Assembly: GCA_005879985.1 (NCBI GenBank)
Contig: VBIA01000120.1
Location: 1-64,000, forward strand
DNA: 64,000 bases
Source: Chloroflexota bacterium
GTDB lineage: Bacteria; Chloroflexota; Dormibacteria; Dormibacterales; Dormibacteraceae
Direction of reading: 5' to 3'
The notes under the pieces are model-generated. The model ran no database searches, had not been told where the DNA came from, and saw only the letters and a program-made list of their open reading frames with translations. Each line of letters starts with the position of its first letter. Position 1 is the first letter of the stretch. The position numbers were made by a program, and so were the translations under genes. Shown here piece after piece: positions 9,923 to 19,569 of the stretch.

Positions 9923-10455
9923 CTCAATGCCTCCTCGACGTCGACGCCAGGCCGCAGCCGCTTGATCGAGCGATAGAGCCGCGAGCGCGTGGCGGACAAC
10001 GAATTCCCGACCGCGATCGCCACCTCTTCAAGAGGCAGATCGAGATAGAAATACAGGACGACGATCAGCTTGTCTTCGCGAGGAAGCCGAGCCACCGCTT
10101 GGCGCAGATCGGCGTTGCGGAGCGTGCTGTCCTCGCCGGAGACGATCGCCAGCTCCTCCGGCACGCCCATGCTGACGCCTGACGACCACTTTTGCCGCCG
10201 GGCGTTGCGGCACTTGTTGGCGACTACCCCGAGAAACCACGGCCGGAGGCGACCCTGGTCGCGCATCGTCGCGAGCTTGCGCCACGCGGTGAATGACGCC
10301 TCCTGGACCGCGTCTTCGGCGGCTCCGCGGTCATGGAGCATGGCCAGCGCCAGGCGGAATCCTGGCTCGATGAGCGGCCGCAGCAGATCACCGAAGACGC
10401 GCTCGCTCGCAATTGCTGAGCCTCGCGGCGTCTTGATCTCGGCCACTTGCTGCAT
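9919..10455 (-). CDS. RNA polymerase sigma factor, ECF/sigma-70 family
   Basis: ALAMLHDRGAAEDAVQEASFTAWRKLATMRDQGRLRPWFLGVVANKCRN...LPLEEVAIAVGNSLSATRSRLYRSIKRLR. Confidence 0.93.
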   Translation of the reverse strand: MQQVAEIKTPRGSAIASERVFGDLLRPLIEPGFRLALAMLHDRGAAEDAVQEASFTAWRKLATMRDQGRLRPWFLGVVANKCRNARRQKWSSGVSMGVPEELAIVSGEDSTLRNADLRQAVARLPREDKLIVVLYFYLDLPLEEVAIAVGNSLSATRSRLYRSIKRLRPGVDVEEALR

Positions 10456-10507
10456 GTCTCACCTGTTCCTGTAACCAGGACGGCGGTTTGTTGCAGAGGA
10501 CCGGAGT

Positions 10508-11434
10508 CTAGGAGACTTCCTCTTCTTCGACGAGCCTCAGGTGGCCACTGACGTTCAGTCCGAGATGACGCGCGAAAAAGCCCGCGACACGCTCGACGTA
10601 CAGCGGCCGGTCCGCGAAGTACGCGCCTGCATGAGGCGCGCCCTGCACGATCCAGATCTCGCGCGGCCCGCGGTACGCGTCGTACAGGCGGCGGCTGTGG
10701 TTCACGTTGGTGATGCGGTCCGCGCCGCCGTGGATGAAGAATAGCGGTCGCGGCTCGAGCGAGCTTAGAACCGAAATCGGGCTGCAATCGGCAAGCTTGC
10801 TGCCGCTGCGCGCGCGCAGCATCAGCCCGGCGAGCCATACGAACGGCGTGCCCGGCAGCCTCGCTCGCGTGCGCACGTTCTCGATGAGCAAGGTGCGCAG
10901 GTCGCTGAAGGGACTGTCGAGCACCAGCGCCTCGACGCCAGGCTCGCCGGCAGCGCCGAGCAACGAGACGACCGCGCCCATCGAGTACCCGAGCAAACCG
11001 ATGCGCGCCCGCGGTATGCGCTTGCGCGCGAAAGCGATCACCGCCTGCAGCTCCAGCACCTCCTTGATGCCGAAGGTGATCGCGGCGCGGTCGCTGCCCA
11101 ACATGCCGCGGTAGGAGTAAACGATCACGTTGAAGCCCTTGCGCCACAGCGCAATCGAGATACCGAGCGCGCCCTGCCGCTGGCCCTTGTGTCCGCCCGA
11201 CACGATGACCGTCTGCGGCGAGCCGGGCTGCCGGAAGTACCACGCGCCGAAGTTGACGCCGTCGGCGGTGACGAGCTCGACGTCCTCGTAGTCCGCCTGG
11301 AACTCGAACGGAGTGAAGGTGAGGTCCTCGACATCAGCCGGCCGCACGGGCACGAACGCGCGGTGATACACGAAGTAGGCGACGGCGATATAGGTCGCCA
11401 GCAGGGCCAGGGCGACGAGGACCGCGTACTGCAT
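10508..11434 (-). CDS. alpha/beta hydrolase with N-terminal TM helix
   Basis: GLLGYSMGAVVSLL nucleophile elbow, HGGADRITN, HAGAYF. Confidence 0.88.
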   Translation of the reverse strand: MQYAVLVALALLATYIAVAYFVYHRAFVPVRPADVEDLTFTPFEFQADYEDVELVTADGVNFGAWYFRQPGSPQTVIVSGGHKGQRQGALGISIALWRKGFNVIVYSYRGMLGSDRAAITFGIKEVLELQAVIAFARKRIPRARIGLLGYSMGAVVSLLGAAGEPGVEALVLDSPFSDLRTLLIENVRTRARLPGTPFVWLAGLMLRARSGSKLADCSPISVLSSLEPRPLFFIHGGADRITNVNHSRRLYDAYRGPREIWIVQGAPHAGAYFADRPLYVERVAGFFARHLGLNVSGHLRLVEEEEVS

Positions 11435-11453
11435 CGGGCTACCGATTCGAACT

Positions 11454-12014
11454 TTACGTTCTGGCCGGTTTGGCCGCTCGTCCCGCCCGGTTTTCCTCGT
11501 AGCGGGCGAGCACGAAGAGCATCAGGCTGAGCCGGTTCAGCCAGCGCAGGACCTCCGGGTTGGCCACGCCGCCCAGCCCTTGGAGCGCGAGCGCGCGCCG
11601 CTCCGCGCGGCGGACGATCGCGCGCGCCAGGTCGAGCGCGCCTGACGCTGGCGTGGAGCCAGGCAGCACAAAGCCCTCAGGCATCGTGACCGCGTCCTCG
11701 AGTTTCGTGGTCACCTCTTCCAGCCGGCGGACGTCCTTGGCGCTGACCTTCGCGAAGCTCTTTCGCGATTTGGGATTGGTGCCTAGCTCGGCACCGAGCG
11801 CGTAGAGGCCTCGCTGCGCCTCCTCGCAGACCTCGCGAACGCGCGCGTCATCAGAAAGCCCCTTGGCCAGGCCGAGCGCGCTCGACGCCTCGTCGACGGT
11901 GCCAAAGGCCTCGATGCGCGGGTCGTCCTTGCGGACGCGTCCACCGCCCAGCAGTCCAGTGGTTCCGTCGTCGCCCGACGCGGTCAGCTCGAGCATCCGC
12001 TTCTTGCGCGGCAT
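11454..12014 (-). CDS. cob(I)yrinic acid a,c-diamide adenosyltransferase, PduO type
   Basis: GDDGTTGLLGGGRVRKDDPRIEAFGTVDEASSALGLA, VLRWLNRLSLMLFVLAR. Confidence 0.95.
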   Translation of the reverse strand: MPRKKRMLELTASGDDGTTGLLGGGRVRKDDPRIEAFGTVDEASSALGLAKGLSDDARVREVCEEAQRGLYALGAELGTNPKSRKSFAKVSAKDVRRLEEVTTKLEDAVTMPEGFVLPGSTPASGALDLARAIVRRAERRALALQGLGGVANPEVLRWLNRLSLMLFVLARYEENRAGRAAKPART

Positions 12015-12019
12015 GCTGC

Positions 12020-13051
12020 TTAAGAGAAGATCCGGCTCAGCTCGTAGAGATCCTGCGGCACGCGCCGTGTCTCGGCGATCACGTCGACCACCGGGACCAC
12101 CTGGACGCCGCCGTCGCGCCTGATCGGGATGACTCCGCTCTTCCCCGCCATGATCAGGTCGGCCGCGCAGGCGCCAAGCCGAGTGGCCCAGATGCGATCG
12201 GACGGCGAAGGGGATCCGCCACGCTGCAGGTGACCGAGCACCGTCACTCGCGTCTCGAACCCGGTCTCGCGTTCGACGCTGCTGGCGAGCAGGTCACCCA
12301 CGCCATGTTTGGCGAGCCGCACGTGGCCGAACGCGTCGGTATCGCCCTCGCGCGACTCGGCATCGACGCCGGGGATGCTCACCCCCTCCGCCACGACGAT
12401 GATGCTGAACAGCTTGCCGTCGCCGCGCCGCCGGTAGAGGTGGGCCACGACCTCTTTGAGGGTGAGCGGGAACTCGGGAATCATGATCAGGTCGGCGCCG
12501 CCGGCGATGCCGCCCATCAACGCCACCCAGCCGGTGTCGCGTCCCATGACCTCGACCACCATGACGCGGTGATGCGCGGAAGCCGTCGTGTGGAGCCGGT
12601 CGAGCGCGTCGGTGACCACGCCCACCGCGGTGTCGAAGCCGATGCAGAAGTCGGTGACCGACAGGTCGTTGTCGATCGTCTTGGGAACGCCGACCGTGGC
12701 GAAGCCCGCCTCGTGCATCGCGGCCGCGACGCTTAGCGTGTCGTCGCCGCCGATCGCCACCAGCGCGTCGATGCCGCTGCGCCGCAACATGCGCATCGCG
12801 GTCGCGACGCCGTCCTTGATCTTCAGCGGGTTGGTGCGCGACGTCCCGAGGATGGTGCCGCCCAACGGCAGAATTCCGCGCACGTCCTGCGCTGTCATCT
12901 CGCGAATCAGTCCGTCTTCGAGGCAGCCCGCCCACCCGTTCTGGACGCCGCTCACGTGGTGCCCGAGCTGGAACGCTCGCCGCGCCACGGCGCGGATGGC
13001 AGCGTTCAGGCCGGGCGCGTCTCCTCCACCGGTGAGGATCCCGATTCGCAC
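12020..13051 (-). CDS. 6-phosphofructokinase, residue pattern of PPi-dependent type
   Basis: GGGDAPGLNAAIR, GGTILGTSRTNP, GGDDTLSVA, PKTIDNDL, EVMGRDTGW. Confidence 0.95.
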   Translation of the reverse strand: MRIGILTGGGDAPGLNAAIRAVARRAFQLGHHVSGVQNGWAGCLEDGLIREMTAQDVRGILPLGGTILGTSRTNPLKIKDGVATAMRMLRRSGIDALVAIGGDDTLSVAAAMHEAGFATVGVPKTIDNDLSVTDFCIGFDTAVGVVTDALDRLHTTASAHHRVMVVEVMGRDTGWVALMGGIAGGADLIMIPEFPLTLKEVVAHLYRRRGDGKLFSIIVVAEGVSIPGVDAESREGDTDAFGHVRLAKHGVGDLLASSVERETGFETRVTVLGHLQRGGSPSPSDRIWATRLGACAADLIMAGKSGVIPIRRDGGVQVVPVVDVIAETRRVPQDLYELSRIFS

Positions 13052-13731
13052 CGAAATACTGTAAGGCCCAAGCTGGTGGCCAGACTCTCAGGCGTCGCGC
13101 CTGCCAGCGATGAGAGAACGACGTCCGCGCGGCTCAGGTCCTGGCCGGCGGTGATGGTGTTGGGCACCGCGACGCAGAACATCCCCGCCGCCTTCGCGGC
13201 GAGCACACCGTTGGGCGAGTCCTCGATCGCGACCGACTCGCCTGGCGCAACACCGAGGCAGTCGAGCGTCGCCACGAAGAGATCCGGCGCGGGCTTGACC
13301 AGCTGGACGTCGTCGCGGCACCGGATGCACTCGAACAGACCCAGGATGCCGAGTCGCTCGAGATGCTCCCTGACCCAGCCCTGGCTGGAGCTCGAGGCGA
13401 CGCCCGTCTTCAGGCCGATGTCGCGCGCCGCCGCCGCCAGCTCCGCGACGCCGGGCAAGACCGCCTGCTCCAGCACGAGCTCGCTGCGCCGGCGCATCCG
13501 CTCGTCGAGCACCTCCTGCGTCAGCGCTCGGCCGAGTCGTTCCTCGAGGTTGGCGCGCGGGTCGAACGCCGCATTCGAGGAGCCGACGGTCTGCATCCAG
13601 CGGTCGAAGGGCAGCTCCTGGCCGTGCGCCGTGTAAACCTCCAGCCACGACCGGTAGATCGGTTCTTCCGTGTCCAGGATCAGGCCGTCGAAGTCGAAGA
13701 CGATCGCCCTCAACGCGGGTGTCACCCCCAT
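13006..13731 (-). CDS. HAD family phosphatase (beta-phosphoglucomutase-like)
   Basis: VFDFDGLILDTEEP, GVASSSSQGWV, KPAPDLFVATLDCLGVAPGESVAIEDSPNGVLAAKAAGM. Confidence 0.94.
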   Translation of the reverse strand: MGVTPALRAIVFDFDGLILDTEEPIYRSWLEVYTAHGQELPFDRWMQTVGSSNAAFDPRANLEERLGRALTQEVLDERMRRRSELVLEQAVLPGVAELAAAARDIGLKTGVASSSSQGWVREHLERLGILGLFECIRCRDDVQLVKPAPDLFVATLDCLGVAPGESVAIEDSPNGVLAAKAAGMFCVAVPNTITAGQDLSRADVVLSSLAGATPESLATSLGLTVFRCESGSSPVEETRPA

Positions 13732-13761
13732 ACCAAAGGCTTAGTATCGCCGCACATTTCA

Positions 13762-15471
13762 GTGCCCGAGAACGACGTCCAGATCCAGTCCGCCAAGCGA
13801 TCGGTTACAGCAGGCCTGCCGGCCGGTCTGATCGTCGCTCTGCCGGGGTTTGCCCTGGTCGCGCTGGTCGCGATGCTGGTCATCCTTTTCGGCTTCCTGG
13901 ACGCCAGCCACTACACGACCCTGGCCAATCTCTTGACGCCCGACCCGGCCGCGGCTGCCGGCACGGTCTCGCTTGCGGGCGGCGCCGAGGGCGTCACCTT
14001 GAGCATCGTCATCCTGGTCGTCTTCTACGGAATCCAGACCACCTCGTCGCGCTACTCGCCGCGCATCATCGACATCTTCACGCGCAACCCGCTCAACGCG
14101 CTGGTGTTCACGTTCGCGCTGGCGTCGATCCTCTACACCTTTCTCGTCCGCGCAGAGATCAGGCCCAACTACGTGCCGATGTGGAGCGTGGCGCTGGCGG
14201 TGGTGTTCGCGCTGGCGAACTTCGCGATCCTGCTGCCGTACGTCATCTACATCTTCGACATCATGCGTGCGGAGAGCCTGATAAAAGGCATCCGCAAGCG
14301 GGCGACGCGCGACATCCGCAAATCGGTGACGGGCAGACGCGGCCGCGACGGGGTGATGACCTGCCTATCGCAGATCACCGACATCGTCTTCGGCTCCATC
14401 CAGCTCGGCGACGTTCCCGTGTCCATCTACGGCGTCGAGGCCCTCAGCCGGTTCGTGGCCGACGACTACCTGCGCGTCAAGAAGAAACTGCGGCCGGAAT
14501 GGTTCCATGTCGGACACTCCGATCTGCCCGGCGCGTCCGACCAGATCCTGGCCGAGGTCAACCGCGCACGCACGTGGGTCGAGTATTTGATCCTGTCGAG
14601 CTTCGTCGACTTCGTCGGGCTCACACCCGTCCACCGCAAGGAGGCTGTGCACGCGATCGCCCTGGCGACGCGCGACATCGGGCTCGCGGCCATCGAGGTT
14701 GGCGACCCCGAGGTCGCGGACCTGAGCGTTCGGTTCTTCAACACGTACCTTCGCACTGCGATCACCCGCACGGCGCCGACCTTTGCGTCGTCGACGATGA
14801 ACGAGTACCGGCGCCTGGCCATCGGCGCGCTCGAGTGGCGTCCGGACATATCGGTGGAATCGGCTGCGCACCTCCTGCGGTACGGACGCCATTTCGACGA
14901 GTCGGGCATGCCTGCGATCTTCGGCGCCGCCGCGGAGGACGTCGCCGACCTGGCGATCGAGGCTCAGGGCCGCGACCCCGAGGTCACGCGCCGGCTGGCG
15001 CTGCTGCTCGTGCGCAACCTCCAGGATTTGATCCCCACCGCACGGCCCATCGGCCTCAACGGCCTGTTCAAGGCCGTGGCGAAGCTCGCGTTCTGGGCTA
15101 TGGCCTCAGACGCCAAGGACGTGAGCGGCATCCTGGTGGAAGGCATCGCGTGGGCGCCGCCAGACTTCGTGGACGGCGCGCTCAACCGCATGGAGTCGAT
15201 GCGGTCGGGCCTGTTCTGGGAGGTCAACGAGCGCGTCATCGCCTTCGACTGGGTCGAGGAGCCACTGCGCGCCCAGATCCCGCGCCTGCGCGCCGCGCTG
15301 AAGCGTGCGCACGGCGGTGGCGGCGCCGAGGAGCTCACCGCGGAGCCGGCAGCGGGCATGGTCATGACAGATCTGATCGCGCCGACGCAGCCGTCGCTCC
15401 CGGTCATCCCCGCCAACGGCAAGCGGGCCGTCGTTCCCGAGCAGCAGGGCGCCAACACGCCGGCTCAGTGA
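13762..15471 (+). CDS. DUF2254-like membrane protein
   Basis: Four N-terminal hydrophobic segments followed by a long soluble region; GTG start after intergenic gap; size and layout like DUF2254. Confidence 0.65.
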   Translation: MPENDVQIQSAKRSVTAGLPAGLIVALPGFALVALVAMLVILFGFLDASHYTTLANLLTPDPAAAAGTVSLAGGAEGVTLSIVILVVFYGIQTTSSRYSPRIIDIFTRNPLNALVFTFALASILYTFLVRAEIRPNYVPMWSVALAVVFALANFAILLPYVIYIFDIMRAESLIKGIRKRATRDIRKSVTGRRGRDGVMTCLSQITDIVFGSIQLGDVPVSIYGVEALSRFVADDYLRVKKKLRPEWFHVGHSDLPGASDQILAEVNRARTWVEYLILSSFVDFVGLTPVHRKEAVHAIALATRDIGLAAIEVGDPEVADLSVRFFNTYLRTAITRTAPTFASSTMNEYRRLAIGALEWRPDISVESAAHLLRYGRHFDESGMPAIFGAAAEDVADLAIEAQGRDPEVTRRLALLLVRNLQDLIPTARPIGLNGLFKAVAKLAFWAMASDAKDVSGILVEGIAWAPPDFVDGALNRMESMRSGLFWEVNERVIAFDWVEEPLRAQIPRLRAALKRAHGGGGAEELTAEPAAGMVMTDLIAPTQPSLPVIPANGKRAVVPEQQGANTPAQ

Positions 15472-15513
15472 CGGGCGCGCTCTGGCCGAGGGCCCCGGCC
15501 GGCGCCTCTCGCT

Positions 15514-15699
15514 CTAGAAAGCGATCGCGGTGCCCTTCGGGTAGAGGGCCTGGGCGCGGCGGGCAGCCTCGGCCCCCGTCGGCGCCGGAACGGTCGTATA
15601 GCGGATGACGCGGCCCGTCTCGTAAACCGCGACCCGCCACGGCACGAGCTCGCGACCGTCCTTGCCAACGATCCTTACGGCGCCCTCGTAAACGGTCAT
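15514..15699 (-). CDS. small hypothetical protein (61 aa)
   Basis: MTVYEGAVRIVGKDGRELVPWRVAVYETGRVIRYTTVPAPTGAEAARRAQALYPKGTAIAF; internal ATG of the longer track ORF. Confidence 0.5.
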   Translation of the reverse strand: MTVYEGAVRIVGKDGRELVPWRVAVYETGRVIRYTTVPAPTGAEAARRAQALYPKGTAIAF

Positions 15700-15853
15700 C
15701 TGGCTATGAACCGTAGCCAGCCGGCCCTGTTGTGGCCATCCTGGAAATCGATGAGCCCGGGCCATGGATTCCCACGAAGGTGGCCAGAGCTGACATCCCC
15801 ACCTGACATCCCCACCTGACCTCCCCACCAGTGGGGAGGGACCCAACTGGCGC

Positions 15854-17596
15854 CTAGGCCAGGACCTCCTGGCGCTGCTTCAGGTGCCCGATCGCCTGCG
15901 TCCGAACTTCCTGGAATCCATCCTTGAGCCCTTTGCGCAGGATGCGGGCACAGGCTGCGGCCGAGTAAAGGCGCGGGATGAAGACGAAGTCGGCGCCCGC
16001 GTCATAGAACTTCAGCGCCTGCGGGATGTGGTCGGTGGTCAGCACCACGCGCACGTGCGGCGAATGCGTGCGGACGCTGCGCAGCAGCCTCAGGTTGCTG
16101 GTGCCGCGCAAGACGTCGTCGGTGATGCTGGACACGACGAGCTCTGCGTCTTCGATGCCCGCGTGGTGAAGCGTGTCCACATGCGCGATGTCGCCATATA
16201 CGACCTTGATGCCCCGGCGCCGCAGCTCGCGCATGACTGTCGGATTGAAGTCGATGACCAGGATCTTGCTCACGAACTCCTTCGACTCCTCGACGTCGCC
16301 CTCGTGCTCGAACTCGTAGAGGATCGAGCTCGCGTCGCGGAAGAAGCCGAGGAAGATCACCGGGTAGTGGCCCTCGACCTCGGCCGCCGCCGCCTTGTCC
16401 GCGTCGAGATCCTTCAGGCCGATGGTTTTGAGCGCGGCCGTCAATGCGTTCTGGATGAAGTGGCTCGCGTTGATCATGTAGGTCGAGGCCACAGACGTCA
16501 CCGCAAAGGTGAGGATGACCACGGTCAGGATGTCGGTGCCGATCTGATGCGGGTTCATAGACACGCCGAGAAAAGCGATCACGATCGAGAACTCGCTGAC
16601 CTGAGCGAGGTTGATGGCCGGCACGAGGCTGTTGCGAAGCCCAAGCCGCAGCGTATAGAGGATCGGCACCACGACGACGCGGCTCACGATCACGAACACC
16701 GAGGCGCCAAGCACCAGCAGCAGCACGCGAGGCGTCGGGACGGGGATCTGCATACCCAGTGCGACGAAGAACAACGTCACGAAGAAGTCGCGAATGCTCG
16801 TCGCTTTGGCCATCACATCGAGGTTGTAAGGGAAGGTCGACAGGCTCACGCCGGCGATCAGCGCGCCCATCTCGCGCGAGAGTCCGATGAAGCTCGCGAT
16901 GCCGGCGAGGAAGAAGCACCACGCGAGCGCGGTCACGAGCACGAGCTCAGGCGCCTTGGCCACCGACCGGAAGAGGTACGGCAGCACGTATTTGGAAAGG
17001 GCGAGGCCGCCCACCACCAGCAGCGCGCCCTTCCACAGCGAGAGCGCCAGCGGCAGCAAGTCTGGATTGGAGATGTTCGGCTGCACCGCGAGCATGGCCA
17101 CGGCCCACAGGTCCTGGATGACGAGTACCCCGAGCGTGATGCGGCCCGGCAGCGTGTCGAGCTCCATCCGGTCGTTCAGGATCTTGACCACGACCAGCGT
17201 GCTCGAAAGGCTCATGCACGCCGCCAGGTAGAGCAGCGAGTAGTCGCCGCCGCCGACGTGCGCTCCGAGCAGCGCGAAGTAGCCAAGCCCGAGCGCGATG
17301 CAGATCGGCACCTGGAGAGCCCCCGTCACGAGCATCGGGGCACCGGCGGCCGCGAGCTTCTTCAGGTCGATCTCGAGGCCGATGACGAACAGCAGGAGAA
17401 TCAGGCCGATCTCGGCGACGGTCTGGATGCTCGCGAGGTCGGTCACCCAACGAAAGCCGATCGGTCCGACGACGACGCCGGCCAGCAGGTAGGCGAGGAT
17501 CAGCGGTTGGTGCAGCCGCCAGCTGACCAGCGCAAGCAGCGCGGCGGCGGTGACGCAGATCGCGATGCCCGACAGAAGGTCGGTGGGGATCGTCAC
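15854..17596 (-). CDS. cation:proton antiporter, Kef-type with TrkA-N-like NAD-binding domain
   Basis: QPLILAYLLAGVVVGPIGFRWV...LLLFVIGLEIDLKKL; C-terminal KILVIDFNPTVMRELRRRGIKVVYGDIAHVDTLHHAGIEDAELVV; GTG start inside longer ORF. Confidence 0.93.
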   Translation of the reverse strand: MTIPTDLLSGIAICVTAAALLALVSWRLHQPLILAYLLAGVVVGPIGFRWVTDLASIQTVAEIGLILLLFVIGLEIDLKKLAAAGAPMLVTGALQVPICIALGLGYFALLGAHVGGGDYSLLYLAACMSLSSTLVVVKILNDRMELDTLPGRITLGVLVIQDLWAVAMLAVQPNISNPDLLPLALSLWKGALLVVGGLALSKYVLPYLFRSVAKAPELVLVTALAWCFFLAGIASFIGLSREMGALIAGVSLSTFPYNLDVMAKATSIRDFFVTLFFVALGMQIPVPTPRVLLLVLGASVFVIVSRVVVVPILYTLRLGLRNSLVPAINLAQVSEFSIVIAFLGVSMNPHQIGTDILTVVILTFAVTSVASTYMINASHFIQNALTAALKTIGLKDLDADKAAAAEVEGHYPVIFLGFFRDASSILYEFEHEGDVEESKEFVSKILVIDFNPTVMRELRRRGIKVVYGDIAHVDTLHHAGIEDAELVVSSITDDVLRGTSNLRLLRSVRTHSPHVRVVLTTDHIPQALKFYDAGADFVFIPRLYSAAACARILRKGLKDGFQEVRTQAIGHLKQRQEVLA

Positions 17597-18390
17597 CTGG
17601 CGGTCGCGAGCGAGTCGATGTGGCCCCAGCGCTGCTCGAGCGCAGGCATGTCGGCCGGATCGCCGGCGATGAGGAAGCGCGGACGGTGCACGCCGTCGAT
17701 CAGGGCTGAGGCCTGCTGCTCGACTGCCTGCTTGCCGGTCTCTGGAGGCGTGCCATCGCCCATCCACCGGCCGAGCCCACGCGAGCGCGTGTTCTGACCG
17801 ATCTTCGGCGCCTTCTGACTGAGGCAGAAAAGCGAGACGTGCACGCCCGTCCCCTTTGTCTGCTGTGACAGCGCTTCGGTGAAGGCGGCCAGCGCGGCGT
17901 GGCCCGTGTCGTACGGAATCGTGTTCGCATCGCCGGGATGCACGCCGCCGAAGGAGACGATGTTGATGATGTGACCCGAGCCTCGCTCTGTCATGTGGCT
18001 GAGGAACCCGGTCGTAGTGCGCACCGCGCCGAGGAGGTTGGTCTCGAGCATCCAGGCCCAGTCGTGGCTGGATATGCGGTCAAGCTTGCCCTGCAGCAGC
18101 ACGCCGGCCGCGTTGACCAGGATGTCCACCTTCCCCATCGACTTGATCGCACCGTGCACGAGCGAGCGCACCGAGGCGTCGTTGCGCAGGTCAGTCGAGA
18201 GCGCGATCGATCTCTCAGCGGTGCGCAGCCTGAGGATGTCCTCGACCGTGCGGTCCATGCGCGGCGCGTCGAAGTCGGCGACCACCACGTCAGCGCCCTG
18301 ACGCGCGAAGCCGAGCGCGACCGCCCGGCCGATGCCACTGCCCGCCCCCGTCACCACCCCGACCTTGCCGGACAGCGCGCCTGAATTCAT
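17593..18390 (-). CDS. SDR family NAD(P)-dependent oxidoreductase
   Basis: MNSGALSGKVGVVTGAGSGIGRAVALGFARQGADVVVADFD...LVNAAGVLLQ; overlaps next gene by 4 nt. Confidence 0.9.
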   Translation of the reverse strand: MNSGALSGKVGVVTGAGSGIGRAVALGFARQGADVVVADFDAPRMDRTVEDILRLRTAERSIALSTDLRNDASVRSLVHGAIKSMGKVDILVNAAGVLLQGKLDRISSHDWAWMLETNLLGAVRTTTGFLSHMTERGSGHIINIVSFGGVHPGDANTIPYDTGHAALAAFTEALSQQTKGTGVHVSLFCLSQKAPKIGQNTRSRGLGRWMGDGTPPETGKQAVEQQASALIDGVHRPRFLIAGDPADMPALEQRWGHIDSLATAR

Positions 18391-18444
18391 GCGACGGAAA
18401 CTATGCAACGAGCGGCTGGGAAATTGCCATACCTTGAATGCGGC

Positions 18445-18912
18445 ATGACTCGAGCTGCGGTCGTTGCGATCGGGCTGGTGATCCTGGCCGCGTGCGGCTC
18501 GACCGGCTTCGCGCTCACGGGCGCGACCGTCGACGGGACCCATACGTGCGCGGTCGGATCGGCCAACACCAGGTACGACCTGCACGCCAAGATCTCGGCC
18601 GACAACTCGAGCTCGAAGACCGTGGACGTGCGCTCGATCGATGCCGTCATGGTGGTGTCGGCGGTTCACGGCCAGTGGCAGCAAGCGGTCGGGACCAGGT
18701 ACGACGCGGGCGAGGTCCACTTCTCGCCGCGCTCGGTCGGCGCCAGTTCGAAGGCCACGCTGACTGCCACGATCCCCAGCGCGTGCACCAACGGACAGCA
18801 TCAGGGCACCAGCGACGACTATGCCGATTACTCGATCCAGCTCACCGTGGTGACCTCGGCGGGGACGTTCCACCTGACCAGCCAGAACAAGCACCGCATC
18901 GTCGCGCCCTAG
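18445..18912 (+). CDS. hypothetical lipoprotein
   Basis: MTRAAVVAIGLVILAACGSTGFALTGATV lipobox LAAC. Confidence 0.7.
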   Translation: MTRAAVVAIGLVILAACGSTGFALTGATVDGTHTCAVGSANTRYDLHAKISADNSSSKTVDVRSIDAVMVVSAVHGQWQQAVGTRYDAGEVHFSPRSVGASSKATLTATIPSACTNGQHQGTSDDYADYSIQLTVVTSAGTFHLTSQNKHRIVAP

Positions 18913-18970
18913 CAGGCCGCTGAAAAAGTAATCGTCGGATCTGCGACGCCCTTTTTCATCAGCCTGCTAG
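18909..18970. repeat. 62-bp imperfect inverted repeat, CTAG-bounded, between convergent genes (bidirectional terminator or MITE-like)
   Basis: ctagcaggccgctgaaaaag ... ctttttcatcagcctgctag. Confidence 0.7.
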
Positions 18971-19569
18971 TGGACCCGGCGGCGATCGGCCGCAATCGAA
19001 GTCGACGATCGCATTCCGAGGCGCCGGCGCGCGGCGGCGACCAGCTCTGGATCCGCTCGCGCGTCGGGGCTGGCGCTCAGCCACCTCAGACCCGCCAACC
19101 GACGAACCGCGAAGTTCAGGACCGTGACGAATCCGGCGTCGGCGTCGGCCTTTTGCGCGGGGTCCTCGGTGCTGCCGATCCACAGCCGCGCCAGGCCGTC
19201 ACGTCGGGCCTGCGCCACGATGCCTTCCAGCAACGCGCGGTAGTGGCCCCGCCGGCGATGCTCTCGCAGGGTCAGGCAGTTCCAGATGTAGGCCTCGCCG
19301 GCGTCCGGTGAGATCTCGACTCCGAGCTCGCCGATCCACTCGGTTGTCATGGAGAGCCAGCCGTAGCTGACCACCTTGCCGGCTTCAATGATCGCAAACG
19401 CACGGCTGCCGCGCTCGAATCGCCGCGCGACCCGGTCGCCCTCCTCGCCCATCGCCGCCACAAGCGCGCCGGCTGAGGTGGAGGTGACCTCGACGAATTG
19501 AGTCGCGCTGACGGAAGGCGGCGGGCCTTGTCGTTTGAGGTCCGCCGCCCAGAGCTTGCTTCGGATCAG
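18967..19569 (-). CDS. GNAT family N-acetyltransferase (start uncertain)
   Basis: SRAFAIIEAGKVVSYGWLSM...AYIWNCLTLREHRRRGHYRALLEGIVAQARRDGLARLWIGSTEDPAQ. Confidence 0.7.
   Translation of the reverse strand: MIRSKLWAADLKRQGPPPSVSATQFVEVTSTSAGALVAAMGEEGDRVARRFERGSRAFAIIEAGKVVSYGWLSMTTEWIGELGVEISPDAGEAYIWNCLTLREHRRRGHYRALLEGIVAQARRDGLARLWIGSTEDPAQKADADAGFVTVLNFAVRRLAGLRWLSASPDARADPELVAAARRRLGMRSSTSIAADRRRVH

Noticed and set aside
13719-15608. 629-aa + ORF overlapping the DUF2254-like gene
   Set aside because: Arg/Pro/Gly-rich off-frame translation; the other + frame shows coherent TM segments and domain-like sequence
15884-17797. 637-aa + ORF antisense to the antiporter
   Set aside because: Low-complexity Arg/His/Glu composition; opposite strand has clear Kef/TrkA motifs
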